From an uncultured Alphaproteobacteria bacterium (GTDB lineage Bacteria > Pseudomonadota > Alphaproteobacteria > Sphingomonadales > Sphingomonadaceae): a stretch of DNA of 18,980 nucleotides. This document shows positions 1 to 6,913 of the stretch, in pieces. The position numbers were made by a program, and so were the translations under genes. The stretch covers positions 1-18,980 of the forward strand of contig CAJAHV010000033.1 in assembly GCA_903939555.1 (NCBI GenBank). Reading direction: 5' to 3'. Under the pieces are notes generated by a model. The model was given only the letters and a program-made list of their open reading frames with translations. It was not told the DNA's origin and ran no database searches. Numbering within the stretch: the first letter of the stretch is position 1; each line of letters begins with the position of its first letter.

Positions 1-102
1 CTGTTCGACGCCGAGTTGCTGGCGCGGCTGGGGCGGCAGTTCGGCCCGGAGCGCATCAGCAGCGAAGCGATAGATCCGCCGCGGCTGGCGCTGGTCGGGT
101 AA
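1..102 (+). CDS. C-terminal end of an unidentified protein (cut by left edge)
   Basis: The first 33 codons read openly from the window edge to a TAA at 100-102. Third codon positions are almost all G or C, as in the real genes of this window, so this looks like the end of a real gene. The visible peptide begins LFDAELLARLGRQF and ends with PPRLALVG. I recognise no domain or motif in this short tail and assign no function. It converges with the ABC1 kinase gene on the other strand, leaving a 60-base gap that holds one weak hairpin. Confidence 0.5.
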   Translation: MFDAELLARLGRQFGPERISSEAIDPPRLALVG

Positions 103-143
103 CCGGTCGCAAGCCGTTTCCTGTCGCCGAAACCTGCGGACGG

Positions 144-159
144 GGGAGGATAGGCTCCC
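144..159. other. Short hairpin between convergent genes
   Basis: GGGAG at 144-148 pairs with CTCCC at 155-159 across a six-base loop. It lies in the short gap between two converging genes. There is no T-run on either side, so it is at best a weak terminator. Confidence 0.2.
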
Positions 160-162
160 GAT

Positions 163-1491
163 TCAGCGATAGGGCGCCAGCAATGCGCCCATATCGACCC
201 GTGCCTTGAGCCGGTTACCGAGCAGGAACAGCCCGGCGAATTTGCGTTGCAGGAATAATGTGTCGGCGGGCGGCAAGTGCCAGAAATTGCGGTCTGCAGC
301 CATGGCCAGCCCTTCGTCGCGAATCTGCTTGGTCAAGTCGGTGGCGGCGAAATCGAACATTCCCGTCATGCGCAGCGGCACCATGCCGGTTTCGAACATG
401 GCCATGATGCTGGTCTGGTGGTGTTCGGGCGTATCGGGGCCGAAAAAGCCGATGTCGAGCATGGCGTCGCGCGTACCGGCGCGAACCGCTGCGGGGTCGG
501 GTGCCATGCCGGCGACGAGCAGACGGCGATAGCGATCGGCGACCTCCGGCCCGAATTGCCGGGTCGCGCCGAAATCGAGCAGCACCAGCCGGTCCTGCGC
601 CCTGTCATAGCGGTAGTTGGCGAAATTGGGGTCGGTCTGCATGACTTGGAATTCGAACAATTCGCGCAGCAGCAGCCCGAGCAGCAGGGTCATGATGCGG
701 TCGCGTGTCGCCTGCGGTGCGTCCTCCAGGCTTTCGACCGCGACGCCGGGGACGAAGTCCATGGCGAGGACATCGCTGGTCGTCAGATCGGCATGGAGGC
801 CAGGGACGATGAAATCGGGCGCATCGCCGAGCAGACTGCCGAAGCGGGCGAGGCATTGTGCTTCGCGGGCGTAATCGGCTTCTTCGTGCAACTGGCGCTT
901 GGCTTCGGACAGCAGCGGCGCAATGTCGAGGCTCGAGGGCATCATGCCGGTGAGCCGGACAAGGGTGGCGACATTGTCGACGTCGGAATCGATGCTCTGG
1001 CGCACACCAGGATATTGGATCTTGATGGCGACGTCGCGACCATCGCGTGTCTGGGCGCGATGCACCTGGCCTATCGACGCCGCCGCGATCGGCCGTACGT
1101 CGAACCGGGCAAAACGAGTGCGCCAGCCTTTACCCCATTGCTTGTCAAGTACCGTCTGCAACTGCGCCGGCGGCATGTGCTGGCCATCGGCACGCAGCCG
1201 GGCGAGGATGTCGGACAGTTCGGTCGGCACCAGATCGCTGCTGCCCATCGATAGCAATTGCCCCATCTTCATGGCGGCACCGCGCAGATGGGCCAATTGG
1301 CCGGTGATCGTCGCGGCATTGCCGGGGGTGAGCAGCAGGCCGGCAACGCTGGGCCGTTCGCCGCGCGCCAACGCCCGGGCGCCACCGGCAATCATGTTGC
1401 CGGCCACACCGCCTGCCATGCTGCCGAAGGCGGCGAGGCGTGCCAGCCGGCCGGAGGGTACGGCGCGGCCGCGAGAAGGGAAAGAGGCCAT
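163..1491 (-). CDS. ABC1/UbiB atypical kinase, COQ8-like
   Basis: 442 residues with the ordered motifs of the ABC1 (ADCK/UbiB/COQ8) protein-kinase-like family. KMGQ (the KxGQ motif) is at 75-78, the Ala-rich loop AAAS at 136-139, the VAIK lysine at 157, an ExD motif at 204-206, QTDPN at 285-289 and DFG at 306-308. The family supports ubiquinone biosynthesis and probably has ATPase or lipid-binding activity rather than classical kinase activity. QTDPN matches the mitochondrial COQ8/ADCK3 clade better than the bacterial UbiB form, which is expected for an alphaproteobacterium. The ATG at 1489-1491 has no strong Shine-Dalgarno sequence. It starts 66 bases after the glsA stop on the same strand, so co-transcription is likely. 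The family call is firm; the exact role is inferred. Confidence 0.93.
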   Translation of the reverse strand: MASFPSRGRAVPSGRLARLAAFGSMAGGVAGNMIAGGARALARGERPSVAGLLLTPGNAATITGQLAHLRGAAMKMGQLLSMGSSDLVPTELSDILARLRADGQHMPPAQLQTVLDKQWGKGWRTRFARFDVRPIAAASIGQVHRAQTRDGRDVAIKIQYPGVRQSIDSDVDNVATLVRLTGMMPSSLDIAPLLSEAKRQLHEEADYAREAQCLARFGSLLGDAPDFIVPGLHADLTTSDVLAMDFVPGVAVESLEDAPQATRDRIMTLLLGLLLRELFEFQVMQTDPNFANYRYDRAQDRLVLLDFGATRQFGPEVADRYRRLLVAGMAPDPAAVRAGTRDAMLDIGFFGPDTPEHHQTSIMAMFETGMVPLRMTGMFDFAATDLTKQIRDEGLAMAADRNFWHLPPADTLFLQRKFAGLFLLGNRLKARVDMGALLAPYR

Positions 1492-1557
1492 GCCGTCGCT
1501 CTAAGCGCCGGGGCAGGGCGCGCAATGTGTCATGATGCCCCCGGGAGGCAGGGGCGT

Positions 1558-2487
1558 TCAGATATCCGGGTTGAACACGTTCCAGCCCATGGCTTGCGCC
1601 AGTTCCTCCAGCGCCGCCGTGCCGAGCAGTGAGTTTCCCTGTGGCGACAGGCCCGGTGACCAGACCGCGATGCTGGCGCGGCCCGGCGCAATGGCGAGGA
1701 TGCCGCCGCCGACCCCCGATTTGGCCGGCAGCCCGACCTGGAAGGCGAATTCGCCCGAGGCGTCATAATGGCCGCAAGTCAGCATCAGCGCGTTCAGCCG
1801 CCGGGCGCGCTCGGGAGAGACAACGCTCCGGCCGCTGCGCGGATCGACGCCACCATGCGCAAGGAAGCGCCCGGCGCGCGCCAGTTGCCGGCACGACATG
1901 GCGATGGCGCACTGGTGGAAATAGACATCGAGCGTCGAGGCGACCGGGCCGTCAATGGTGCCGAAGGCCTTCATGTAGTTACCCAGCGCGGCATTGCGAA
2001 AGCCGGTGGCGGCCTCGGAATAGGCGACGGCGCCATCCACCGCGATGCTGTCGTCCCCGGCCAGTCCGCGGATGAGGCGCAGTATGTCGCCGATGCCTTC
2101 GCGGGTGCCTTGGGCGATCAGGTCGGTGACGGCGATGGCGCCGGCGTTTATGAACGGGTTGCGCGGCCGCCCGCCTTCGGCCTCGAGCTGGACGATGGAG
2201 TTGAAGGCGCTGCCCGAAGGCTCGCGGCCCACCCGGTCCCAGACCCGGTCGCCGCCGCGCGACAGTGCTTCGACCAATGCGAACAACTTGCTGACCGACT
2301 GGATGGAAAACGCCGTGTCGGCATCGCCGGCGACATGTTCGGTGCCATCGGCGGCGATCACTGCAATGCCGAAATGATCGGCCGACACCTTGGCGAGTTC
2401 GGGGATATAATCGGCGACCGTGCCGCGCGGCTTGGCGTGCGCCATGCGGCCGGCGATTTCCGCCACAATCCTTGCCAGATCGGCCAT
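1558..2487 (-). CDS. glsA: Glutaminase
   Basis: Hydrolyses L-glutamine to glutamate and ammonia in the cytoplasm; a member of the serine-dependent beta-lactamase-like glutaminase family. The chosen start, MADLARIV, gives 309 residues, close to the usual 308 or so. The nucleophile motif SVSK is at residues 64-67 (Ser64-x-x-Lys67). EPSGSAFNS and NPFINAGAI follow, both typical of the glutamine pocket. The reading frame is open upstream to 2628, but the extra 47 residues are unlike the family. The ATG at 2487 also has a purine-rich GGGGGGAA eight bases upstream. The gene is divergent from the P450 gene and is followed by the ABC1 kinase on the same strand. No link between these neighbours is evident beyond position. 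Confidence 0.95.
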   Translation of the reverse strand: MADLARIVAEIAGRMAHAKPRGTVADYIPELAKVSADHFGIAVIAADGTEHVAGDADTAFSIQSVSKLFALVEALSRGGDRVWDRVGREPSGSAFNSIVQLEAEGGRPRNPFINAGAIAVTDLIAQGTREGIGDILRLIRGLAGDDSIAVDGAVAYSEAATGFRNAALGNYMKAFGTIDGPVASTLDVYFHQCAIAMSCRQLARAGRFLAHGGVDPRSGRSVVSPERARRLNALMLTCGHYDASGEFAFQVGLPAKSGVGGGILAIAPGRASIAVWSPGLSPQGNSLLGTAALEELAQAMGWNVFNPDI

Positions 2488-2577
2488 GGTCTCAGTTCCC
2501 CCCGACGAATGCCACCACCTTCCCAAAACCCGCCCCGAAACACCAGTGTCCGCGAAAATATGAGTGGCACTTGAATT

Positions 2578-2598
2578 TCGCGTAGTGTAACAACGCGA
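2578..2598. promoter_or_regulatory. Operator-like inverted repeat upstream of CYP153
   Basis: TCGCGT at 2578-2583 and ACGCGA at 2593-2598 form a perfect six-base inverted repeat with a nine-base spacer. It lies about 58 bases before the chosen P450 start, in the glsA-P450 divergent gap. The geometry suits a dimeric helix-turn-helix regulator. No regulator gene is present in the window, so binding is inferred only. Confidence 0.3.
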
Positions 2599-2655
2599 TA
2601 GTGGGGATGGAGTCGAGTCGTGCGGCAAGCGCGACCGCTATTGGGAGACGAAGCG

Positions 2656-4017
2656 ATGGCCACGCAGCCGAACCTTACCGCCGATAAGGCCATGAAGCAC
2701 ACTGTCCCGCGCGAGGATTTCCAGATGGTCTGGCCGTTGCCGCCTCGCCACCGCCCGAACCTCAAGGATTACAGCGCCGCGTCGCTGGCCGCCTATCTTG
2801 CCACCGCGCCGCTCGATGAAGTCGACATCGCCGACCCGATGTATTGGGAAACCGATACGCACTGGACCTATTTCAAGCGCCTGCGCGACGAATCGCCGAT
2901 CCATTTCACCGGGCTGAACGCCAATCGCCACCGCGGCTATTGGTCGGTGACGCGCTGGGCCGATGTCATGGCGGTCGACACCAACCACCAGGTCTTCTCG
3001 TCCGACGCCCATCTCGGCGGCATCACGCTGTTCGACATGGACCAGGATTTCATCATGCCGATGTTCATCGCCATGGACCAACCCAAGCATGATGTGCAGC
3101 GCCGTGCCGTCAACCCGATCGTTTCGGGCCAGAATCTAGCCGATTTTGAAACGCTGATCCGCGCGCGCACCCAAGAGGTACTCGACGGCCTGCCGCGCGG
3201 CGAAGTCTTCGATTGGGTCGATCGCGTCTCGATCGAACTGACCAGCCGCATGCTGGCGACGCTGTTCGATTTTCCACAGGAACATCGCCGCAAGCTGACC
3301 TATTGGTCCGACATCGCGACCGCCGATCCCGAAGTGCCGGGCAATCTGCAGAAGGATGAGCGCCAGGGCGTGCTGATGGGCATGCTGCAGGAATTCATGG
3401 GCCTGTGGAACGAGCGGGTGAATCTTGCAGAGCCCAAGGGCGACCTGATCTCGATGCTCGCGCACAATCCGGCGACACGCTACATGCCGCCGATGGAGTT
3501 CATGGGCAATCTGGTGCTGCTGATCGTCGGCGGCAATGACACGACCCGCAATTCCATCACCGGCGGGTTGAAGTTCCTCAATGACAACCCGGCCGAATAT
3601 CAGAAGCTGCGCGAAAACCCGGCGCTGATCGAATCGCTGGTTTCCGAGATCATCCGCTACCAGACCCCGCTGGCACACATGCGCCGTACCGCGCTTGAGG
3701 ACACCATCCTCGGCGGCCAGCACATCCGCAAGGGCGACAAGGTGGTGATGTGGTATGTCTCTGGCAACCGTGACGAGCGCGCCATTGAAAACCCCGATGC
3801 CTTCATCATCGACCGGCCGCGCGCCCGCCAGCATATGTCGTTCGGTTTCGGCATCCACCGTTGCGTCGGCAACCGGCTGGCCGAACTGCAATTGAAGATC
3901 CTGTGGGAAGAAATCATGAAGCGCTTCGACAATATCGAGGTGGTGGCGGAACCGGAACGGGTGCCTTCGGCCTTTGTGAAGGGCTATAAATCGCTGATGG
4001 TCCGTATTCCGGCCTGA
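2656..4017 (+). CDS. Cytochrome P450, CYP153 family (alkane/fatty-acid terminal hydroxylase)
   Basis: A 453-residue soluble P450. The oxygen-activation motif GGNDTT is at 292-297, the K-helix ExxR at Glu331-Arg334, and the haem loop FGFGIHRCVGNRLAE has the proximal cysteine at 403. The segment around TPLAHMRRTALEDT and WYVSGNRDE is characteristic of CYP153. These enzymes hydroxylate the terminal carbon of medium-chain alkanes, fatty acids or related compounds, using electrons from a ferredoxin and a reductase. A ferredoxin gene lies 34 bases downstream; no reductase is in the window. An upstream GTG at 2620 would add 12 residues. I prefer the ATG at 2656, which has GGGAGACGAAG just upstream. 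The substrate cannot be told from sequence by eye. Confidence 0.93.
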   Translation: MATQPNLTADKAMKHTVPREDFQMVWPLPPRHRPNLKDYSAASLAAYLATAPLDEVDIADPMYWETDTHWTYFKRLRDESPIHFTGLNANRHRGYWSVTRWADVMAVDTNHQVFSSDAHLGGITLFDMDQDFIMPMFIAMDQPKHDVQRRAVNPIVSGQNLADFETLIRARTQEVLDGLPRGEVFDWVDRVSIELTSRMLATLFDFPQEHRRKLTYWSDIATADPEVPGNLQKDERQGVLMGMLQEFMGLWNERVNLAEPKGDLISMLAHNPATRYMPPMEFMGNLVLLIVGGNDTTRNSITGGLKFLNDNPAEYQKLRENPALIESLVSEIIRYQTPLAHMRRTALEDTILGGQHIRKGDKVVMWYVSGNRDERAIENPDAFIIDRPRARQHMSFGFGIHRCVGNRLAELQLKILWEEIMKRFDNIEVVAEPERVPSAFVKGYKSLMVRIPA

Positions 4018-4051
4018 TTTCACCGACAACATTCACTTACCAGGACGTGTC

Positions 4052-4372
4052 ATGGCGAAGATAACCTATATCGAATTCAACGGCGCCGAGCATGTTGTCA
4101 ACGTGTCAGACGGCATTTCGTTGATGGAAGGCGCGCTGGGCAATGGCGTGCCGGGTATCGACGGCGATTGCGGTGGCAATGCCGCGTGCGCGACCTGTCA
4201 TGTCTACATCGACCCGGCCTGGGTGCCGAAAACCGGCACGATGACCGATATGGAAGCTGACATGCTTGATCTTGCCGATGGCCGCCAGGACAACAGCCGG
4301 CTGGCGTGCCAGATCCATGCGTCGGCGGCACTCGACGGTCTGGTGGTGCGGATGCCCGAGACGCAGCATTGA
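4052..4372 (+). CDS. [2Fe-2S] ferredoxin (adrenodoxin/putidaredoxin type), P450 redox partner
   Basis: A 106-residue ferredoxin with cluster ligands Cys40, Cys46, Cys49 and Cys86. This is the CX5CX2C...C pattern of the vertebrate/putidaredoxin-type family. The conserved context is GDCGGNAACATCH, with RLACQI near the last ligand. It passes single electrons from an NAD(P)H-dependent ferredoxin reductase to a P450. It begins 34 bases after the P450 stop, with AGGA at 4042-4045 as ribosome binding site, so the two form an electron-transfer pair and probable operon. The reductase must be encoded elsewhere. Confidence 0.93.
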   Translation: MAKITYIEFNGAEHVVNVSDGISLMEGALGNGVPGIDGDCGGNAACATCHVYIDPAWVPKTGTMTDMEADMLDLADGRQDNSRLACQIHASAALDGLVVRMPETQH

Positions 4373-4549
4373 AGCGCCGCGAGCGCCCAGTGACAGCTAA
4401 GCGCTGACGGCTGCGAAATTGGCCGCCGGGCCGGATTGCGCTTGTTTCGTGCGTGCCTGTCTGATGGATCGGCTTGGCGTTGCCGCAACGCGACCTGCCG
4501 GCGTGACCACCGGTCGTTGCGCAACCTCGCGACTTCGCCACTCGTTTGC

Positions 4550-4562
4550 GCTAGGCCCTAGC
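4550..4562. promoter_or_regulatory. 13-base palindrome upstream of the sugar dehydrogenase
   Basis: GCTAGG at 4550-4555 and CCTAGC at 4557-4562 form a perfect inverted repeat around a single C. It sits about 10 bases before the Shine-Dalgarno sequence of the sugar dehydrogenase gene. It could be an operator or overlap a promoter -10 region. The rest of the 214-base gap from the ferredoxin (4373-4586) shows no clear promoter or terminator. Confidence 0.3.
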
Positions 4563-4586
4563 CATCATTCCAGCGGAAGTCTTACC

Positions 4587-5795
4587 ATGCGCACGCTTTT
4601 CCTCGTCACGACATTGCTCCTTGCCGTTCCAGTCTGTGCTGAACCCGTGCCAAGCCGCGCCCCCAATGTGCCGGAATTCAAGCCGGCCTTTGCCGACCAG
4701 ACCCGCGCCGAAGCGGTTATCACTGCCGCCAAACTCACCGTCACCGAAGTCGCCACCGGCCTGAAAAGCCCTTGGGGCATCGCTTTGCTGCCCGATGGTC
4801 GGGCGCTGGTGACCGAAAAGAACCCCGGCGCGATCCGGATCATCGGGCGTGACGGCAGCATCTCGCCGGCCATTGTCGGGCTGCCGGCGGTCGACGCGCG
4901 CGGGCAGGGCGGCATGATGGGCATTGCACTCCCGCCGAAGGGCGAAGTGCCGAACACGGTATTCTGGACCTATGCCGAGCCGCGCCCATCTGCCACGGGA
5001 ATAACCGGCAACGGCCTCGCCGTGGCACGCGGCGTGCTCGTCGATGGCCCCGAGCCACGCATGATGGATGTGAAGGTCATTTTCCGGGTCCAGCCGACGC
5101 TCGATTCGGTGCAGCATTTCGGTGGCCGGCTGGTATTCGCCCCCGATGGCACGCTGTTCGTGACGCTGGGCGAACGTTCGAAGCTGCCTGGCCGGGTGCA
5201 GGCGCAGGACCTGGCCAGCGATTTCGGCAAGATCGTCCGCATCAACCGGGATGGCAGCATCCCTAAAGACAATCCCTTGATCGGCAAACCCAGCGCGCGG
5301 CCGGAAATCTGGAGCTATGGCCATCGCAACGTGCTGGCCGCCGCGCTCGATAGCAAGGGCCGGCTGTGGGAATCGGAAATGGGCCCGCAGGGTGGCGATG
5401 AACTCAATCTCGTCGCCCGCGCGAAAGATTATGGTTGGCCGACAATCACCTATGGTGAAGAATATACCGGCGCCCCAATTGGCGCTGCGATCACGCAACA
5501 GGCCGGCATGGAACAGCCGGTCTATTATTGGGACCCGGTGATCGCGCCATCGGGCATGGTCGTTTACAGCGGCAAGCTGGTGCCGGAATGGCGCGGCAAC
5601 ATCCTCATCGGCGGGCTGGCAGTACGATCGCTGGTGCGGCTGGTGCTGAAGGGTGACAAGGTCGTCGGTGAGGAACGGCTGCTGACCGACCGCAAGGAAC
5701 GCATCCGCGATGTCGTCGAAGGCCCGGATGGCGCGCTGTGGCTGGTCACCGATGCCCCCGACGGCAAATTGCTTAAGGTCACGGCCGCCAACTAA
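4587..5795 (+). CDS. PQQ-dependent soluble aldose sugar dehydrogenase (YliI/Asd type), secreted
   Basis: 402 residues. An N-terminal signal peptide (MRTLFLVTTLLLAVPVCA, cleavage probably after Ala18) sends it to the periplasm. The mature part is a six-bladed beta-propeller of the glucose/sorbosone dehydrogenase family, which oxidises aldose sugars with pyrroloquinoline quinone. It contains SPWGIALLPDGRALVTE, QHFGGRLVF with the likely catalytic His177, QDL...GKIVRI, WSYGHRN at 242-248, and GPQGGDELN followed by YGWP. This order and wording resemble E. coli YliI. The start at 4587 is chosen because it begins the signal peptide and has CGGAAG about 10 bases upstream; the longer open frame from 4419 is not protein-like. 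No PQQ biosynthesis genes are in the window. Confidence 0.9.
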   Translation: MRTLFLVTTLLLAVPVCAEPVPSRAPNVPEFKPAFADQTRAEAVITAAKLTVTEVATGLKSPWGIALLPDGRALVTEKNPGAIRIIGRDGSISPAIVGLPAVDARGQGGMMGIALPPKGEVPNTVFWTYAEPRPSATGITGNGLAVARGVLVDGPEPRMMDVKVIFRVQPTLDSVQHFGGRLVFAPDGTLFVTLGERSKLPGRVQAQDLASDFGKIVRINRDGSIPKDNPLIGKPSARPEIWSYGHRNVLAAALDSKGRLWESEMGPQGGDELNLVARAKDYGWPTITYGEEYTGAPIGAAITQQAGMEQPVYYWDPVIAPSGMVVYSGKLVPEWRGNILIGGLAVRSLVRLVLKGDKVVGEERLLTDRKERIRDVVEGPDGALWLVTDAPDGKLLKVTAAN

Positions 5796-5804
5796 TCACC
5801 GTGG

Positions 5805-5833
5805 CTTGACCCGCGACGCCCCCGTCGCTATGG
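5805..5833 (+). promoter_or_regulatory. Probable rpsB promoter (CTTGAC-N17-CTATGG)
   Basis: CTTGAC at 5805-5810 and CTATGG at 5828-5833 are separated by exactly 17 bases. This closely matches the alphaproteobacterial housekeeping consensus CTTGAC-N17-CTATAT known from Sinorhizobium. Transcription would start near 5840, giving an rpsB leader of roughly 105 bases. It lies just after the stop of the preceding gene. Confidence 0.6.
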
Positions 5834-5839
5834 CCGCGC

Positions 5840-5945
5840 TTCCGGTAATGACGCCGGAAACCCCATGCAGGGGCAACCCATCCGGTGTCGGTATAACAGC
5901 CGAACATCCCCTGCAGCGGTCCAACCGGATAGAGGAGAGAGAGCT
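5840..5945 (+). promoter_or_regulatory. Structured rpsB leader, candidate S2 autoregulatory element
   Basis: Between the predicted transcription start and the rpsB ATG there are several exact inverted repeats. A 5' hairpin is TTCCGG 5840-5845 with CCGGAA 5854-5859. Helix A is TGCAGGGG 5866-5873 with CCCCTGCA 5908-5915. Helix B is ATCCGGT 5880-5886 with ACCGGAT 5924-5930. A and B interleave (A-B-A'-B'), so they form either a pseudoknot or mutually exclusive structures. CCCC 5861-5864 can also compete for the GGGG of helix A. B' ends directly before the Shine-Dalgarno AGAGGAGAGA (5931-5940). Ribosomal protein leaders, including E. coli rpsB, often bind their own product; that role here is inference. 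Confidence 0.45.
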
Positions 5946-6767
5946 ATGGCGGCACCCGTCGTCACGATGGCGCAGCTTTTGGAAGCCGGCGCCCACTTCG
6001 GCCACCAGACCCACCGCTGGAATCCGAAGATGAAGCCTTACATCTTTGGTGATCGCAACGGCGTTCACATCATCGATCTGTCGCAGAGCGTGCCGCTGTT
6101 CGCCCGCGCGCTCGACTTCGTCCGCAGCGCGGTGCAGGCCGGTGGCAAGGTGCTGTTCGTCGGAACCAAGCGCCAGGCGCAGGATCCGATCGCCGAAGCG
6201 GCGCGTCGCTGCGGTCAGCATTATGTCAACCATCGCTGGCTGGGCGGCATGCTCACCAATTGGAAGACCATCTCGGGCTCGATCAAGAAGTTCAAGCAGC
6301 TCGAAGAGCAGCTGGCAGGCGACACCGTCGGCCTGACCAAGAAGGAAATCCTCAAGCTCACCCGCGAGCGTGACAAGTTCGAACTGTCGCTCGGCGGCAT
6401 CCGCGACATGGGCGGGTTGCCCGATGTGATCTTCATCATCGACGTCAACAAGGAAGAGCTGGCCGTCAAGGAAGCCAATGTGCTGGGTATCCCGGTCGTG
6501 GCGATTCTCGACACCAACACCGACCCTTCGGGCATCGCTTTCCCGGTGCCGGGCAATGATGACGCCAGCCGCGCTATCCTGCTCTATGTCAACGCCATTG
6601 CCGACACGGTGATCGAGGCCCGCCAGGGTCGCGCCGCCGACCGTGGTATCGACATCGGAGCGATGGAAGAAGCGCCGGTTGAATATGCTCTGGAAGCGCC
6701 GGTTGACGCGCCCTTCGAGGCACCTGCTGCTGAAGCACCTGCCGCTGAAGCGGTCGCCGAAGCCTGA
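5946..6767 (+). CDS. rpsB: 30S ribosomal protein S2
   Basis: 273 residues. The S2 N-terminus is clear: MAQLLEAGAHFGHQTHRWNPK, then PYIFGDRNGVHIIDLSQS. Further conserved S2 stretches include HRWLGGMLTNWKT, GGIRDMGGLPD and the segment around DTNTDP. It helps dock S1 and shapes the mRNA path on the small subunit. The start at 5946 follows AGAGGAGAGA at a good distance and matches family N-termini; the open frame upstream to 5865 is leader RNA. The protein is longer than the roughly 240 residues of E. coli S2. Residues 240-273 form an Ala/Glu/Pro-rich tail with repeated EAP units, probably disordered. It is first in the translation/envelope cluster. Confidence 0.98.
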   Translation: MAAPVVTMAQLLEAGAHFGHQTHRWNPKMKPYIFGDRNGVHIIDLSQSVPLFARALDFVRSAVQAGGKVLFVGTKRQAQDPIAEAARRCGQHYVNHRWLGGMLTNWKTISGSIKKFKQLEEQLAGDTVGLTKKEILKLTRERDKFELSLGGIRDMGGLPDVIFIIDVNKEELAVKEANVLGIPVVAILDTNTDPSGIAFPVPGNDDASRAILLYVNAIADTVIEARQGRAADRGIDIGAMEEAPVEYALEAPVDAPFEAPAAEAPAAEAVAEA

Positions 6768-6771
6768 TCGG

Positions 6772-6788
6772 CTGAAGCCGGCCTTCAG
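6772..6788 (+). other. Small hairpin just after rpsB stop
   Basis: CTGAAG at 6772-6777 pairs with CTTCAG at 6783-6788 over a five-base loop, four bases after the rpsB stop. It may protect the 3' end of the rpsB message or be incidental. Confidence 0.25.
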
Positions 6789-6808
6789 GCTGGTTGATCC
6801 AAGCGAAG

Positions 6809-6841
6809 ACCGCCGGGCGCAGCTACTGCGCCCGGCGGTTT
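6809..6841 (+). terminator. Strong hairpin between rpsB and tsf (attenuator-like terminator)
   Basis: ACCGCCGGGCGCA at 6809-6821 pairs perfectly with TGCGCCCGGCGGT at 6827-6839 around the loop GCTAC, and ends in a short TTT. The 13-base GC-rich stem is by far the strongest in the window. The T-run is short, so it is more likely a partial terminator or an mRNA-stabilising stem that adjusts the S2 to EF-Ts ratio than a complete stop. Confidence 0.6.
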
Positions 6842-6870
6842 CGCGGAGAGAGTTCTCGAAGCTGTAACAT

Positions 6871-6887
6871 TGGCCGTGCAACGGCCA
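6871..6887 (+). promoter_or_regulatory. Hairpin in tsf leader
   Basis: TGGCCGT at 6871-6877 and ACGGCCA at 6881-6887 form a perfect seven-base stem with a three-base loop (GCA). It lies about 11 bases before the tsf ribosome binding site AAGAGGAG. It could affect translation initiation or RNA stability of tsf. Confidence 0.35.
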
Positions 6888-6913
6888 TCCGAACCCCAAG
6901 AGGAGCCAATATC

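Noticed and set aside
277..1254. Long plus-strand open frame opposite the ABC1 kinase gene
   Set aside because: It is antisense to a gene with clear family motifs. High GC makes long shadow frames common, and its translation shows no recognisable domain.
1768..2574. Plus-strand open frame opposite glsA
   Set aside because: It is antisense to a full-length glutaminase and is rich in His, Gly, Asp and Arg in the manner of GC-rich shadow frames.
2565..2579. Sigma-54-like element TGGCAC-N5-TTTC upstream of CYP153
   Set aside because: The almost invariant G of the -12 GC pair is replaced by T, and no sigma-54 activator gene is nearby.
5796..6899. 367-codon minus-strand open frame across rpsB
   Set aside because: It is antisense to rpsB and its leader; the apparent length reflects base composition and codon bias in rpsB.
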